A stretch of DNA of 64,000 bases, from the NCBI RefSeq assembly GCF_027853235.1, contig NZ_WKJG01000004.1:19148-83147 (forward strand). Reading direction: 5' to 3'. A program made the position numbers and the translations under genes. Below the pieces are notes generated by a model. That model was not told where the DNA came from. It worked only from the letters and a program-made list of their open reading frames with translations, and did not search any database. Each line of letters begins with the position of its first letter. The first letter of the stretch is position 1. The DNA is from Aliibacillus thermotolerans. Lineage in GTDB: Bacteria; Bacillota; Bacilli; Bacillales; Marinococcaceae. Positions 8,606 through 17,295 of the stretch are shown piece after piece.

Positions 8606-9618
8606 TGAAGCTAAAAGGTGTGCAACAGACGAATTGGATTGGAGTAGGAATTTTTGTTTTAATCGTCCTCATATTTCCTTTTGTAGTAACACAATCTTTT
8701 TTATTAAATCATGCAACTTTTACAGGAATCTACGTCATTGTTTCACTAGGACTCGGATTACTAATGGGTTATGCCGGGCAAATTTCTTTAGGGCAAGCAG
8801 CCTTCTATGGTGTCGGTGCTTATGCAACCGCTATCATGACAACAACTTACGGTTTAAGTCCATGGATCGGATTGATTTTTTCCATAGCTATCGCTGCTCT
8901 TTTGGCTTACATCATGGGATATACGATGGCTCGGTTAAGCGGATACTATTTAGCTATGGCGACGTTAGCATTTGGAATTATAGTTCATTCTGTCCTTGTT
9001 GAGTGGCGTAGTGTTACATTAGGAGCTTCCGGATTTTACGGAATTCCATCCATAAATATTTTTGGATATACCATCACCCAAGGGATTCCTTACTATTACT
9101 TCGTATGGGCCTTTGCCATTATTGGTATTATCATCTGTTTAAACATCGTGCATTCTCGTGTAGGAAGAGCACTTCGCTCCATTCACGATAGTGAGATCGC
9201 TTCCAGTGCGATGGGAGTGGAGACAGGAAAATATAAAACACAAATTTTTGTCTTAAGTGCGATTTTTGCCGGCGTGGCCGGTTGGTTGTTTGCGCACATG
9301 AGCTATAGTATCTCGCCAAGTTCTTTTACGTTAGATGCTTCGATTATATTTTTAGCGATGGTTGTACTAGGAGGAAGTAGTAGTGTGTGGGGAGCGGTGC
9401 TTGGAACGGTTTTAATTACAATGATACAAGTTACGGTCCACACGTTGGGAGAACAATTCACATTTATTACAAGTGAATTTGAACATGTTGTTTATGGATT
9501 AATTTTAGTATTAGTCATTATCTTTATGCCTCGCGGGTTATTCCCGACGATTTCTTCTTGGTTGAATAATAAAATGAGCCAACGTTCGTCAGAGACTCAA
9601 GAAAAGAAAGCTAGTTGA
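8605..9618 (+). CDS. livM: Branched-chain-type ABC transporter permease (LivM family)
   Basis: 337 residues with about nine membrane segments. LivM signatures are visible: GLLMGYAGQISLGQAAFYGVG near residues 50-70, and the cytoplasmic EAA-like loop RVGRALRSIHDSEIAS, followed by GGSSSVWGAVLG. It is the partner of the LivH-type permease. The start ATG overlaps the livH stop by one base (TAATG), so translation is likely coupled. The C-terminus is polar (SSETQEKKAS). Confidence 0.88.
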   Translation: MKLKGVQQTNWIGVGIFVLIVLIFPFVVTQSFLLNHATFTGIYVIVSLGLGLLMGYAGQISLGQAAFYGVGAYATAIMTTTYGLSPWIGLIFSIAIAALLAYIMGYTMARLSGYYLAMATLAFGIIVHSVLVEWRSVTLGASGFYGIPSINIFGYTITQGIPYYYFVWAFAIIGIIICLNIVHSRVGRALRSIHDSEIASSAMGVETGKYKTQIFVLSAIFAGVAGWLFAHMSYSISPSSFTLDASIIFLAMVVLGGSSSVWGAVLGTVLITMIQVTVHTLGEQFTFITSEFEHVVYGLILVLVIIFMPRGLFPTISSWLNNKMSQRSSETQEKKAS

Positions 9619-9639
9619 CATAGGGGAGGAGGCCAATAC

Positions 9640-10410
9640 ATGTTAGAGGTAAAAAACGTAACAAAAACGTTTGGCGGCGTTGTGGCGAATAAAGATGTTT
9701 CTTTTTCCTTTGAAGAAGGGCAAATCGTTGGTTTGATTGGCCCGAATGGAGCTGGAAAGAGCACTATGTTTAACATGATTTCTGCGATTTTCCCACCTTC
9801 TGAGGGAGAGATTATCTTTCGCAAGCAACGAATTGACAAAATGCCTACCAATGCGATGGCACCCCTCGGGATTTCTCGTACTTTTCAAAACTTGCAAGTT
9901 TTTAAAAATATGACAGTGGTTGAAAATGTAATGGTAGGACGTCATATTCGTACGAAGACCGGGACGCTCAGAGCAGCGTTGAAACTGCCAGGTACGAAGA
10001 AAGAAGAAGTGAGTGCCTACGATAAAGCCATGGAATATATTCAGTTTGTCGGCTTACAAGATCTTTATGATCATTTGGCAGGAAACTTGGCGTTAGGAAA
10101 GTTGCGCCTGTTAGAACTGGCGCGTGCATTGGCGACAGAACCGAAATTGTTGTTATTAGATGAGATTGCCGCAGGACTGAACCATAAAGAAACAAAAGAA
10201 ATGAGCAATCTTATTGAGAAGATTAGAAATAATGGGACGACAGTTTTTGTCGTAGAACATGATATGGATCTTGTTATGTCCATTTGTGACAAAATTATCG
10301 TATTGGACCAAGGCGAAAAAATAGCTGAAGGAACGCCAAGAGAGATTCAAAGTAACCAACGGGTGATCACCGCCTATTTAGGCGCAGAAGTAGAAAAAAA
10401 TGCACAGTAA
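9640..10410 (+). CDS. livG: Branched-chain-type ABC transporter ATP-binding protein (LivG family)
   Basis: 256 residues. Walker A is GPNGAGKST (about 34-42), Walker B LLLLDE, and the switch histidine is in VEHDMD. The LivG-specific segment GISRTFQNLQVFKNMTVVENV is clear. The ABC signature is degenerate, LALGKLRLLE in place of LSxGQ, and the proline after the Walker B glutamate is Ile (DEIAAG). Such drift is tolerated in some LivG proteins, so activity with LivF is still expected. It sits between livM and livF, with 21-bp gaps on both sides. An AGGGGAGGAGG run before the ATG sets the start. Confidence 0.88.
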   Translation: MLEVKNVTKTFGGVVANKDVSFSFEEGQIVGLIGPNGAGKSTMFNMISAIFPPSEGEIIFRKQRIDKMPTNAMAPLGISRTFQNLQVFKNMTVVENVMVGRHIRTKTGTLRAALKLPGTKKEEVSAYDKAMEYIQFVGLQDLYDHLAGNLALGKLRLLELARALATEPKLLLLDEIAAGLNHKETKEMSNLIEKIRNNGTTVFVVEHDMDLVMSICDKIIVLDQGEKIAEGTPREIQSNQRVITAYLGAEVEKNAQ

Positions 10411-10431
10411 GGAAGGAGGGAGAGTGAATTC

Positions 10432-11172
10432 ATGAGCAAAGAGAACATGATCATAGAAATTGAAGACCTCTCTGTCAGTTACGGACCTATACAAGCACTA
10501 AGGAATGTCTCACTGGATGTCAAAAAAGGAGAAATTGTTGTCCTCCTTGGTGCAAATGGTGCCGGCAAGACGACCTTGCTTCAAACAATTTCTGGATTAC
10601 TAAAACCTGATTCCGGTTCCATCAATTATCTTGGAGAAGAAATAGTAGGATTAAGTGCCGAAAAAATTGTCTCGAAACAACTGATTCATGTGCCTGAACA
10701 TCGCCAAGTCTTCTCGACTTTAACGGTGATGGAAAACTTGGAATTAGGTTCATACCACCATTACAAGAAATCAGGGAAACAAGCGATTGAAGAGGAAATA
10801 AAAAAAGTATTTGAATTGTTTCCTATTTTAGAAGAAAGAAAAGAACAATTAGCAGGTACTTTATCGGGCGGTCAACAACAAATGTTAGCGATTGCTAGAG
10901 GAGTGATGGCGAACCCGAAACTACTGCTGTTAGATGAACCGACACTGGGCCTTGCGCCAATTGTTGCGCAAGAAGTGTTAGGTTTAGTAGCGGATTTGCG
11001 TAATAAATTCGATACGACGGTGTTATTAATCGAGCAAAACGTCGTTTCTTCCTTAAATATCGCAGATCGCGGCTACGTCATCTCGCATGGTGAAATTGTG
11101 AAAAAAGGAAGTGCGAGAGAGCTGTTAAACGATAAGGAAATTAAAGAAGCGTATCTTGGACAAAGTGTCTAA
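10432..11172 (+). CDS. livF: Branched-chain-type ABC transporter ATP-binding protein (LivF family)
   Basis: 246 residues. Walker A is GANGAGKTT, followed by the LivF Q-loop region HVPEHRQVFSTLTVMENL. The signature is LSGGQQQM, Walker B LLLLDEPTLGLAP, and the switch IEQN. All motifs are intact, unlike in its LivG partner. The two would form the ATPase dimer on the inner face of the membrane. A GGAAGGAGGGAG stretch precedes the start. Confidence 0.9.
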   Translation: MSKENMIIEIEDLSVSYGPIQALRNVSLDVKKGEIVVLLGANGAGKTTLLQTISGLLKPDSGSINYLGEEIVGLSAEKIVSKQLIHVPEHRQVFSTLTVMENLELGSYHHYKKSGKQAIEEEIKKVFELFPILEERKEQLAGTLSGGQQQMLAIARGVMANPKLLLLDEPTLGLAPIVAQEVLGLVADLRNKFDTTVLLIEQNVVSSLNIADRGYVISHGEIVKKGSARELLNDKEIKEAYLGQSV

Positions 11173-11209
11173 AGATAAATAAAAAAGAATTGAAATAGGG
11201 GGAATTCAC

Positions 11210-12499
11210 ATGAAGAAAAAGTTGCTACTTGCATTGTTTTTAGTAGCAGGCATGTTTTTAGCAGCTTGTGGTGGGGGAGGTAATGACACCACAGAAGATG
11301 CTAGCAATGAAAACGATAATGGAAATGAAGATGTAGATGAATATGTCATTGGAGCGATTTATTCTAAGACGGGACCAAACAGTCCGCTCGGAGAACCAGA
11401 ATGGAACACAACAGAAATGCTTGTTGACCAAATCAATGAAAATGGCGGAATTAACGGGGTACCGCTCCGGGTAGTTCTCGCTGATGATGAGTCCAGTCAA
11501 GAAAAAGCAGTACAAGAAATGAACCGTCTCATCAATGACGAAAATGTACTGGCAGTGTTAGGATCTTCCGGAACGACTGAAAGCCTTGCCATGAAAGGAA
11601 TCGCAAATCAGAACCAAGTGCCGTTAGTTTCTGCCGCAGCTGCTGCTCAAGTAGTTGAACCGGTAGAAGAATCTGAATGGGTATTTAAAACACCACAATC
11701 TGATAGACTCGCCGTCGAGCGTATTTATATTTATTTAAATAATGCCGGCATTAGTAAAGTAGGTTTACTGACAGACTCCAATGCGTTTGGAACTACTGGC
11801 TTAGAAGAATTAGAAGCAGCTGCAGATGAATATAATATCGAAATTACAGCAAAAGAAAGCTATAACACACAAGATCCAGATATGAGCACACAGCTAACGA
11901 ACATTAATAGCTCTGGAGCAGAAGCAGTCATCGTATGGGGGACAAACCCAGCGCCTGCTATTATTGCCAACAACCTTACTTCGTTAGGGTTTGACATGGA
12001 GTATATCGGTAGTCACGGTATCGCGAACCAAAGCTTTATTGACTTAGCAGAAGATGCAGCAGAAGGAGTTGTCATTCCAACAGGAAAAGCGTTATTCCCA
12101 GATCAAATTCCTGAAGATGACGTACAATATGATGTGTTAAATGAATACTACAATAACTACGTCGAGCGTTTTGATAGTGAACCGACAAACTTTGGCTCTT
12201 ACGGTTATGATAACCTCATGCTCGTAGTAGAGGCATTAAAAAATGGTGCAACCGATCGCGAATCTATCCGCGACTACTTAGAAAATGAAATTTCAGATTG
12301 GGTAGGTACTACCGGAGTGTTTAACATGTCTCCTGAAGACCATAACGGTTTAACACCAGATAGCTTAGTGATGGCACGAGTGGAAAATGGAGAATGGGTA
12401 CTTTTCGAAGATGACGCTGCAAAAGGAGAAGAGACAGAAGAAGCAGGAGATAATGAAGAAAACACGGAAGAGGAAACAGCAGAAGAAGATGAGGAATAA
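11210..12499 (+). CDS. ABC transporter substrate-binding lipoprotein (LivK-like, type 1 periplasmic fold)
   Basis: 429 residues. The lipobox LAAC puts the lipidated cysteine at residue 20, followed by a Gly/Asp/Asn-rich linker. The mature part has the type-1 binding fold: YVIGAIYSKTGPNSPLG, ADDESSQEKAV, the ligand-loop-like VLGSSGT, and GSYGYDNLMLVVEAL. The last 30 residues are almost purely acidic (repeated EE and ED), which suits a high-salt or alkaline outside. It captures the substrate for LivHMGF at the cell surface. Related proteins bind amino acids, amides or aromatic acids; the phenylacetate context suggests an aryl acid but does not prove it. Confidence 0.85.
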   Translation: MKKKLLLALFLVAGMFLAACGGGGNDTTEDASNENDNGNEDVDEYVIGAIYSKTGPNSPLGEPEWNTTEMLVDQINENGGINGVPLRVVLADDESSQEKAVQEMNRLINDENVLAVLGSSGTTESLAMKGIANQNQVPLVSAAAAAQVVEPVEESEWVFKTPQSDRLAVERIYIYLNNAGISKVGLLTDSNAFGTTGLEELEAAADEYNIEITAKESYNTQDPDMSTQLTNINSSGAEAVIVWGTNPAPAIIANNLTSLGFDMEYIGSHGIANQSFIDLAEDAAEGVVIPTGKALFPDQIPEDDVQYDVLNEYYNNYVERFDSEPTNFGSYGYDNLMLVVEALKNGATDRESIRDYLENEISDWVGTTGVFNMSPEDHNGLTPDSLVMARVENGEWVLFEDDAAKGEETEEAGDNEENTEEETAEEDEE

Positions 12500-12512
12500 T
12501 CTCATCAACCAA

Positions 12513-12553
12513 AAACGGAGTGACTCGATTTTATCCGAGCACTCCGTTTTTTC
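12513..12553 (+). terminator. Rho-independent terminator of the liv-type operon
   Basis: AACGGAGTGACTCG / CGAGCACTCCGTT stem with an ATTTTATC loop, then TTTTTT. It lies just after the binding-protein stop. Confidence 0.88.
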
Positions 12554-12666
12554 TAGGCCAAACATGCGTTTATTTGATATCGGGTCGAAGTTAAAGGATG
12601 AAGAACGGTATCAAACGCTCTACACTGAAATGAAACCGACGTACCGACGTACGGTAGAATAAGAAA

Positions 12667-12704
12667 AGAAACCCTAGCGAATCATGGAATGGCTAGGGTT
12701 TTCT
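12667..12704. terminator. Terminator hairpin overlapping the stop of the MFS gene
   Basis: AAACCCTAGC / GCTAGGGTTT stem with a 14-base loop. It is followed by TCTTC on the plus strand and by TCTTTTCTT on the minus strand. The TAG stop of the minus-strand MFS gene is inside the stem, so it probably serves that gene. Confidence 0.65.
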
Positions 12705-13969
12705 TCTTCCGTGACTGATTTTATTTTCAAATAGCGAAAATGAATGAATAAGCAACCGATCATACCAACTCCGCATGCAAACGAAGATAAGAGAAAAGCA
12801 GCGGAATAGGCAGTAGTCAATTCGATCAAGTATCCTGTGATAGGAGGGGATAATAACTGACCAAAGCCAAAAAGCAAAGTAACAAAACCAATGGCAGTTC
12901 CAGCTTTTTCTTTTACCATTAAATCATTCACCGCAGCGATAATAATAGAAGGAAAGGCCCACAAAGTAATGCCGTACACGATTGTTTCAAATAATAGAAC
13001 AATGGAATTGGTAGAGAAAATAAACAAAATTAATATACATCCTTGAATAAGAAAGACGAGGGATAACGTAAGAAGTCTACCGATTCGGTCCGATAGAGTC
13101 CCCCAAATAAAGCCGCTAATAATACTAAATATTCCTCCAATTGCAAAAAAGTGACCGGCAGTTGTACTATCAAACGAAATATCCGTAATTAAGAAATCAA
13201 CATAAAAAGTAGAGAAAATTAAATAGCTGAATCCCCATAAAAAATAAACCATTCCGATGAGCCAAACGACTTTATTTTTATATACGGAAACATGGTTTTG
13301 GTTTTGATTTACAGAAGAGGGAGAGGTTCCTTTTACTTCGGTATCTCCGTATTTATCCGCTCCATAGGGGACGAGATTTTTGTCTTCCGGGTTTTCTTTG
13401 AGGAAGAAAACATTAAGAAGCAAAATAATCATAGCAATGACAGCTAACAACGCCCAACTAATGCGCCAACCAGAAATAGGATAAAAAACCATTAACATAG
13501 GGACGACAAACCCGCTGAATACCATCCCTAAACCTGAACCGGAATTCGTTATTCCAAGCGCCATTCCGCGATATTTAGTTGTAAACCATCTGCCTACTAA
13601 CCCGACGGAAGTAACGTTTGCTCCGCCAGAACCTAATCCGGTAACAAAGCTAGCAATGTAAGCAGACCAAAAGTTAAAGGAAAAAGCGCTAATAAGCATT
13701 CCTCCTGTCAAAATGAAGAGAGAGACAATAATGACCGGTTTTCCTGAAAATTTTTGAATAAAATAACCGACCGTAGCAGCACTAATTAAATAACCAAAAA
13801 AGACACCAGAAGCAACGAAACCGGTTTCACTATAAGAGAGAGTTAAACCATCTTTCATAAAAGGAAGGATAGCCGCAAGGGAAAAACGCCCAAAACCTAA
13901 AGCTGTTAATAGATTTAATACAGTAATCGCGAGGATAATCCAACCGTAATGCAATTTTTTCTTTTCCAT
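12674..13969 (-). CDS. Major facilitator superfamily transporter (YbfB-like)
   Basis: 431 residues with twelve predicted membrane segments. The start MEKKKLHYGWIILAITVLN matches the YbfB/monocarboxylate-like MFS branch, as does GFGRFSLAAILPFMKDGL. The loop 2-3 motif is replaced by YFIQKFSGKP, and loop 8-9 reads GTLSDRIGR, the usual MFS A-like motif. Substrate is unknown; sitting between the aryl-acid ABC operon and the paaI-chemoreceptor operon, an organic acid is plausible. It is a single-gene unit on the minus strand with AGGTGT before the ATG. Confidence 0.75.
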   Translation of the reverse strand: MEKKKLHYGWIILAITVLNLLTALGFGRFSLAAILPFMKDGLTLSYSETGFVASGVFFGYLISAATVGYFIQKFSGKPVIIVSLFILTGGMLISAFSFNFWSAYIASFVTGLGSGGANVTSVGLVGRWFTTKYRGMALGITNSGSGLGMVFSGFVVPMLMVFYPISGWRISWALLAVIAMIILLLNVFFLKENPEDKNLVPYGADKYGDTEVKGTSPSSVNQNQNHVSVYKNKVVWLIGMVYFLWGFSYLIFSTFYVDFLITDISFDSTTAGHFFAIGGIFSIISGFIWGTLSDRIGRLLTLSLVFLIQGCILILFIFSTNSIVLLFETIVYGITLWAFPSIIIAAVNDLMVKEKAGTAIGFVTLLFGFGQLLSPPITGYLIELTTAYSAAFLLSSFACGVGMIGCLFIHFRYLKIKSVTEEENPSHSMIR

Positions 13970-14082
13970 AGTAACACCTACACTTGAGTAAATTTCACTT
14001 CTGTTGTGTCGAATTCACTCTTGTTCTTATACCATTGTTCGACAGAAATACGCTATTTTCCTACTATCCCGAAAGAAAGAAT

Positions 14083-14133
14083 CTCCCTCACTCCTCAAAT
14101 AGAACTGAAGGTGAAGTGAGGGAATATTTCTTC
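14083..14133 (-). terminator. Terminator-like hairpin after the chemoreceptor gene
   Basis: TCCCTCACT / AGTGAGGGA inverted repeat separated by about 30 bases, five bases past the chemoreceptor stop. The trailing sequence on the minus strand (GATTCTTTC) is only moderately T-rich. Confidence 0.55.
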
Positions 14134-14137
14134 ACAT

Positions 14138-15766
14138 CTATTCGACTTTAAATCGTTGCACAATCGTTTTTAAATCCACCGCCATTTGTGATAATTTATT
14201 GGCACTTTGAGATAAGGTATGAATGCTTTCTACTTGCGCGAGGGATTCATCATTCACATTCATGACGTGCTCCATGAACTGTTCTGAAATCTCGTTCACT
14301 TCATTGATTAAATGAGTAAGGTCTTCCCCATCTTTTACGAGCTGTTTTCCATATGCTTCATTTGTTTTCACTTTATCAGCAGCTTGTAACGATACTTGTT
14401 CAAGCGTTTCAATGGATTTTCTACTTTTAGTGACAAGATCTACTCCTTGATGAATGAAGGAAGTGTTTTGTTGAATGCGCTCTACGGAAGCATGAACATA
14501 TTCTCTCGTTTCTTCTAAGGTAGTGACGATGTCATTTGCAAATGTGTTCGTGTGCCCTGCTAGTTGTCGTATTTCTTCAGCAACAACTGCAAAACCGTTC
14601 CCGTGTTCTCCGGCTCTTGACGCTTCAATGGAAGCATTTAACGCAAGCAAGTTCGTTTGCTTTGCAATGGCAGTAATGGCACTGATTTTTTCTGTAATGG
14701 AGTCGATACTGGCGGAAATTTCACTTATTTCTTCTGCAGTGGCATCGATGGCACGTTCAATGTTGTTCATCTGTTTCTCTAGCTCATTCATCGATTCCCG
14801 TTCATTTTTTGCAATTTCAGCTGTCTGTTCTGAATCGTGGGCGGATTGTCGTAATTCCTCCCGAATTGTCGTCATGCCGGAAAACAACTCTTGTACCATT
14901 CCATTTGCGTTTTGGAGGGAAGATAATTGTTGCTCGCTTCCTTCACGAAACGTCTGTAACGTAGATGATAGTTTTTGGGAAGTTTGTAAAATATCATCCG
15001 TTTGATTAGATTGTTGTAAACTAAGAGAATGAATAAGTTCCGATGTCTTTTTCAGCTCATGAATAATACTTTTTACTCCAATCGTAATCTTATTAATTTC
15101 GGTACCAAATTGATGGAATTCATTTTGTTTCGTCACATTGATGTTGGTCGTTAAGTCACCACTATAGACAGAACGTGTTGTCGAACGCCAAAAACGAAGC
15201 GTTTTTCTCACAGAAGCATAGTGATACACTCCTAGTAATCCCCCAACGACTCCTCCAACGAGAGAGAGAAGGAGAAGATGCGACATAGGAATTGATAAAA
15301 ATAGCCCAGTGATCAACATGACAACGATCGGTAAAAGGACGATAGAACTAAACACGATGCCTAAATAAGGCCGATGTATCTTTCGGCCTAGTCGTAAATT
15401 TAATTTTTGATTATCTTCTCCTTGTACAACAGGGATGGTAATATCAATGACTGTTTCTCCCGTATCTCTTGAATAAGATTGTATTAATGGTTCCGTTGCC
15501 TTTAGCGATTTTTGGCTCGTTGGATCCGTATAGACGACGCCTTCTCTTAATCGGTTTGTATGTACTACCCCGACGCCATCTTGGTTAATTAATCCAATGT
15601 ACTCATCTTCTTGTGATAATTCTTTATCAAGTATATCTCGTATGTAAGACACTTTTTCCCCTGGTACAACGGGAAGTCCATCCAATTCTGATTTGATTTG
15701 ATTGGCAATTTTTTCTGCTTTTTTAAATCCAGCGCGCGCAACACTTGAATGGACGGGATCGTTCAT
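14138..15766 (-). CDS. Methyl-accepting chemotaxis protein with N-terminal sensor before a membrane hairpin
   Basis: 542 residues. There is no signal peptide or N-terminal membrane segment. Residues about 25-130 look like a small Cache/PAS-type sensor ([25 protein letters not shown]). Two adjacent membrane segments follow (136-158 and 163-183), then a HAMP-like linker and a full MCP signalling domain with the tip [19 protein letters not shown]. With this topology both sensor and signalling parts would be cytoplasmic. The start is fixed by GGGGAG seven bases before the ATG at 15766. It lies 41 bp behind paaI, almost certainly in the same operon, which suggests chemotaxis toward phenylacetate or its internal metabolites (inference). 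Confidence 0.8.
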   Translation of the reverse strand: MNDPVHSSVARAGFKKAEKIANQIKSELDGLPVVPGEKVSYIRDILDKELSQEDEYIGLINQDGVGVVHTNRLREGVVYTDPTSQKSLKATEPLIQSYSRDTGETVIDITIPVVQGEDNQKLNLRLGRKIHRPYLGIVFSSIVLLPIVVMLITGLFLSIPMSHLLLLSLVGGVVGGLLGVYHYASVRKTLRFWRSTTRSVYSGDLTTNINVTKQNEFHQFGTEINKITIGVKSIIHELKKTSELIHSLSLQQSNQTDDILQTSQKLSSTLQTFREGSEQQLSSLQNANGMVQELFSGMTTIREELRQSAHDSEQTAEIAKNERESMNELEKQMNNIERAIDATAEEISEISASIDSITEKISAITAIAKQTNLLALNASIEASRAGEHGNGFAVVAEEIRQLAGHTNTFANDIVTTLEETREYVHASVERIQQNTSFIHQGVDLVTKSRKSIETLEQVSLQAADKVKTNEAYGKQLVKDGEDLTHLINEVNEISEQFMEHVMNVNDESLAQVESIHTLSQSANKLSQMAVDLKTIVQRFKVE

Positions 15767-15807
15767 TCTTCATCTCCCCTTTGAATGAAAACATCCATGT
15801 GATTCCT

Positions 15808-16221
15808 TTATTCCTCGATGAAATTCTCTTTCTTCCTATAAACCATTCCTTCAGCAATACCGATGAGATCGTCATTTTCCGTGTCAAAAAGTTCAATGCG
15901 ATAAAGACCTAATTTAGGATTTTTAGAGTCTTCCCGCGCAATTGCCACGAGCTTTGTCCCAGAGTTAACCGCTTTCATATAATGCATCGTCATTGTCACC
16001 CCCACCGCGGTTGTTCCGTAAGAGTTACTGGCGACAGCAAATGCCGTGTCAGCGAGAGAAAAAGTAGCTCCTCCATTGGCGCTCCCATGGAAATTTAACA
16101 TGTCATCGGTAATTGTCATCGATACTTTCGCATATCCATCTTCCACATCTTCTACTTTGATACCAAGCAATTTTGCATAAGTATCTTTTTCAAAATGTTT
16201 TAAAAGCTTTTCTTTTTTCAT
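15808..16221 (-). CDS. paaI: Hydroxyphenylacetyl-CoA thioesterase PaaI
   Basis: 137 residues, the usual size for the PaaI hot-dog thioesterases. The active-site region is present: NFHGSANGGATFSLADTA (residues 43-60), with His45, Gly46 and Asp58 at the positions used by the family. PaaI removes CoA from dead-end phenylacetyl-CoA derivatives so that CoA is not trapped when the pathway stalls. It is preceded by AAAAGGGG and by a textbook promoter with an overlapping candidate operator, and is followed by the chemoreceptor gene. It is divergent from paaY. Confidence 0.88.
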   Translation of the reverse strand: MKKEKLLKHFEKDTYAKLLGIKVEDVEDGYAKVSMTITDDMLNFHGSANGGATFSLADTAFAVASNSYGTTAVGVTMTMHYMKAVNSGTKLVAIAREDSKNPKLGLYRIELFDTENDDLIGIAEGMVYRKKENFIEE

Positions 16222-16260
16222 GATGATTCCCCTTTTGTCTTGAAGATTCTGAATAATAGA

Positions 16261-16289
16261 CGTTTTATAGTACGTTCGTAATATATACG
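16261..16289. promoter_or_regulatory. Candidate PaaX-type operator at the paaI promoter (site E)
   Basis: 16277-16289 reads CGT-AATATAT-ACG within the palindrome TTCGTA-ATATA-TACGAA. Immediately next to it (16261-16274) is a related CGT-N8-ACG. The core lies one base downstream of the paaI -10 element, the classic position for repression. Confidence 0.6.
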
Positions 16290-16290
16290 A

Positions 16291-16319
16291 AATATAACAC
16301 TTTGTTATAAGAGTGTCAA
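16291..16319 (-). promoter_or_regulatory. paaI-chemoreceptor promoter
   Basis: Minus strand: TTGACA (16314-16319), 17-bp spacer, TATATT (16291-16296). Near-consensus SigA promoter about 70 bp upstream of paaI. Confidence 0.78.
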
Positions 16320-16352
16320 CTGTCTTTCTAAAGGCCTTATGAAGAATTACCT

Positions 16353-16381
16353 TTGAGAAATGTAGAGATTCTACCTATAAT
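16353..16381 (+). promoter_or_regulatory. paaY promoter
   Basis: TTGAGA (16353-16358), 17-bp spacer, TATAAT (16376-16381), 66 bp before the chosen start of the gamma-carbonic-anhydrase-like gene. Confidence 0.7.
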
Positions 16382-16447
16382 ATAAATTTATTTATAGTGT
16401 CAGAAATGTTATACTATGGGAAAGTTTATGTGGAAGGAGCTTTGGCC

Positions 16448-16960
16448 ATGTTGTATCGTTACAATGATATTTATCCTGAGATAGGAAATGAGGTGTTTAT
16501 AGCTCCGGGAGCGCATGTCATTGGAGATGTGAAAATAGGAGATGAGTCGAGTGTATGGTTTAACACAGTCATTAGAGGAGATGAGGCACCGATCCGCATT
16601 GGAAAACGCTGTAATGTCCAAGATAATTCTACTTTACATTTGTATGATGAGTATCCGCTTACTTTAGAAGATGAAGTGTCTATTGGTCATAACGTCATTT
16701 TGCACGGGTGTACCGTTCGATCCCGAGCATTGATCGGAATGGGAGCAGTCGTGTTAGATGGTGCTGAAATTGGTGAATCTGCTTTTGTGGCTGCAAACAC
16801 CCTTGTTCCACCGGGGAAGAAAGTACCGCCACGTACGATGTTTATGGGAAACCCAGGTAAAGTGGTGCGGGAATTAACGGATAAAGATTTAGAAATGATC
16901 CAAATAACGATTGACACGTACATTCAAAAGGGGAAAGAATTTCGTAAGCAAATCAAATAA
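16448..16960 (+). CDS. paaY: Gamma-carbonic-anhydrase-like hexapeptide protein (PaaY-type)
   Basis: 170 residues from the ATG at 16448, which follows AAGGAG. An upstream in-frame ATG at 16397 lies too close behind the promoter and lacks a ribosome site. Left-handed beta-helix hexapeptide repeats cover most of the chain (VIGDVKIGDESSVWF, VIRGD, IGKRCNVQDN). Metal-binding histidines are at STLH, IGHN and HGC. Proteins of this kind occur in many Gram-positive genomes as general gamma-CA homologues. In paa clusters PaaY is a thioesterase protecting against accumulated CoA adducts. The position opposite paaI favours that role, though a housekeeping CA-like protein is possible. Confidence 0.75.
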   Translation: MLYRYNDIYPEIGNEVFIAPGAHVIGDVKIGDESSVWFNTVIRGDEAPIRIGKRCNVQDNSTLHLYDEYPLTLEDEVSIGHNVILHGCTVRSRALIGMGAVVLDGAEIGESAFVAANTLVPPGKKVPPRTMFMGNPGKVVRELTDKDLEMIQITIDTYIQKGKEFRKQIK

Positions 16961-16974
16961 ATGTAAAAATAGTC

Positions 16975-17015
16975 AACGCATGAGATACAAATAAAAATCT
17001 CATGCGTTTATTTAA
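16975..17015 (+). terminator. Terminator of paaY
   Basis: Perfect 12-bp stem AACGCATGAGAT / ATCTCATGCGTT with a 10-base loop, followed by TATTTA. Confidence 0.8.
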
Positions 17016-17028
17016 AGGAGAGAAAATA

Positions 17029-17295
17029 GTGAAGCGGATTACTATTTATTTTATTTCATTGGTATCTCTCTTTATCGTATTAAGTGGCTGTCATCTAAGT
17101 GCTGATTCAAAAACAGACTTGTTTCAATATAAAAACTCGTATGTGGGTGACAACAGTGCAGTTTTGAATATCGTGAATGAACTGACCCATCATCAAGAGT
17201 TGGATCAAATTTCACTTGAAACCGAGAAAGAACCATACGGAATTACTTTGGAATACAAAGATATTGAGACAAATTTTCTTTCTATTTTCCTTTGA
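17029..17295 (+). pseudogene. DUF4825-like lipoprotein, C-terminally truncated
   Basis: The GTG at 17029 follows AAGGAG by eight bases and opens a lipoprotein: hydrophobic segment then VLSGC. The body resembles the start of DUF4825 (YKNSYVGDNSAVLNIVNEL, then EKEPYGITLEY). That domain normally continues for about 50 more residues. Here the frame stops inside the 3' end of the opposing enoyl-CoA hydratase gene, with the unnatural tail NFLSIFL. The two stops overlap by 14 bp. This looks like a gene cut by the rearrangement that brought in the hydratase gene. No promoter of its own was found, since it begins right after the paaY terminator. Confidence 0.6.

Noticed and set aside
12564..12662. 32-codon frame between the liv terminator and the MFS gene
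   Set aside because: No ribosome site or promoter and no recognisable family; it could be a gene remnant but cannot be supported.
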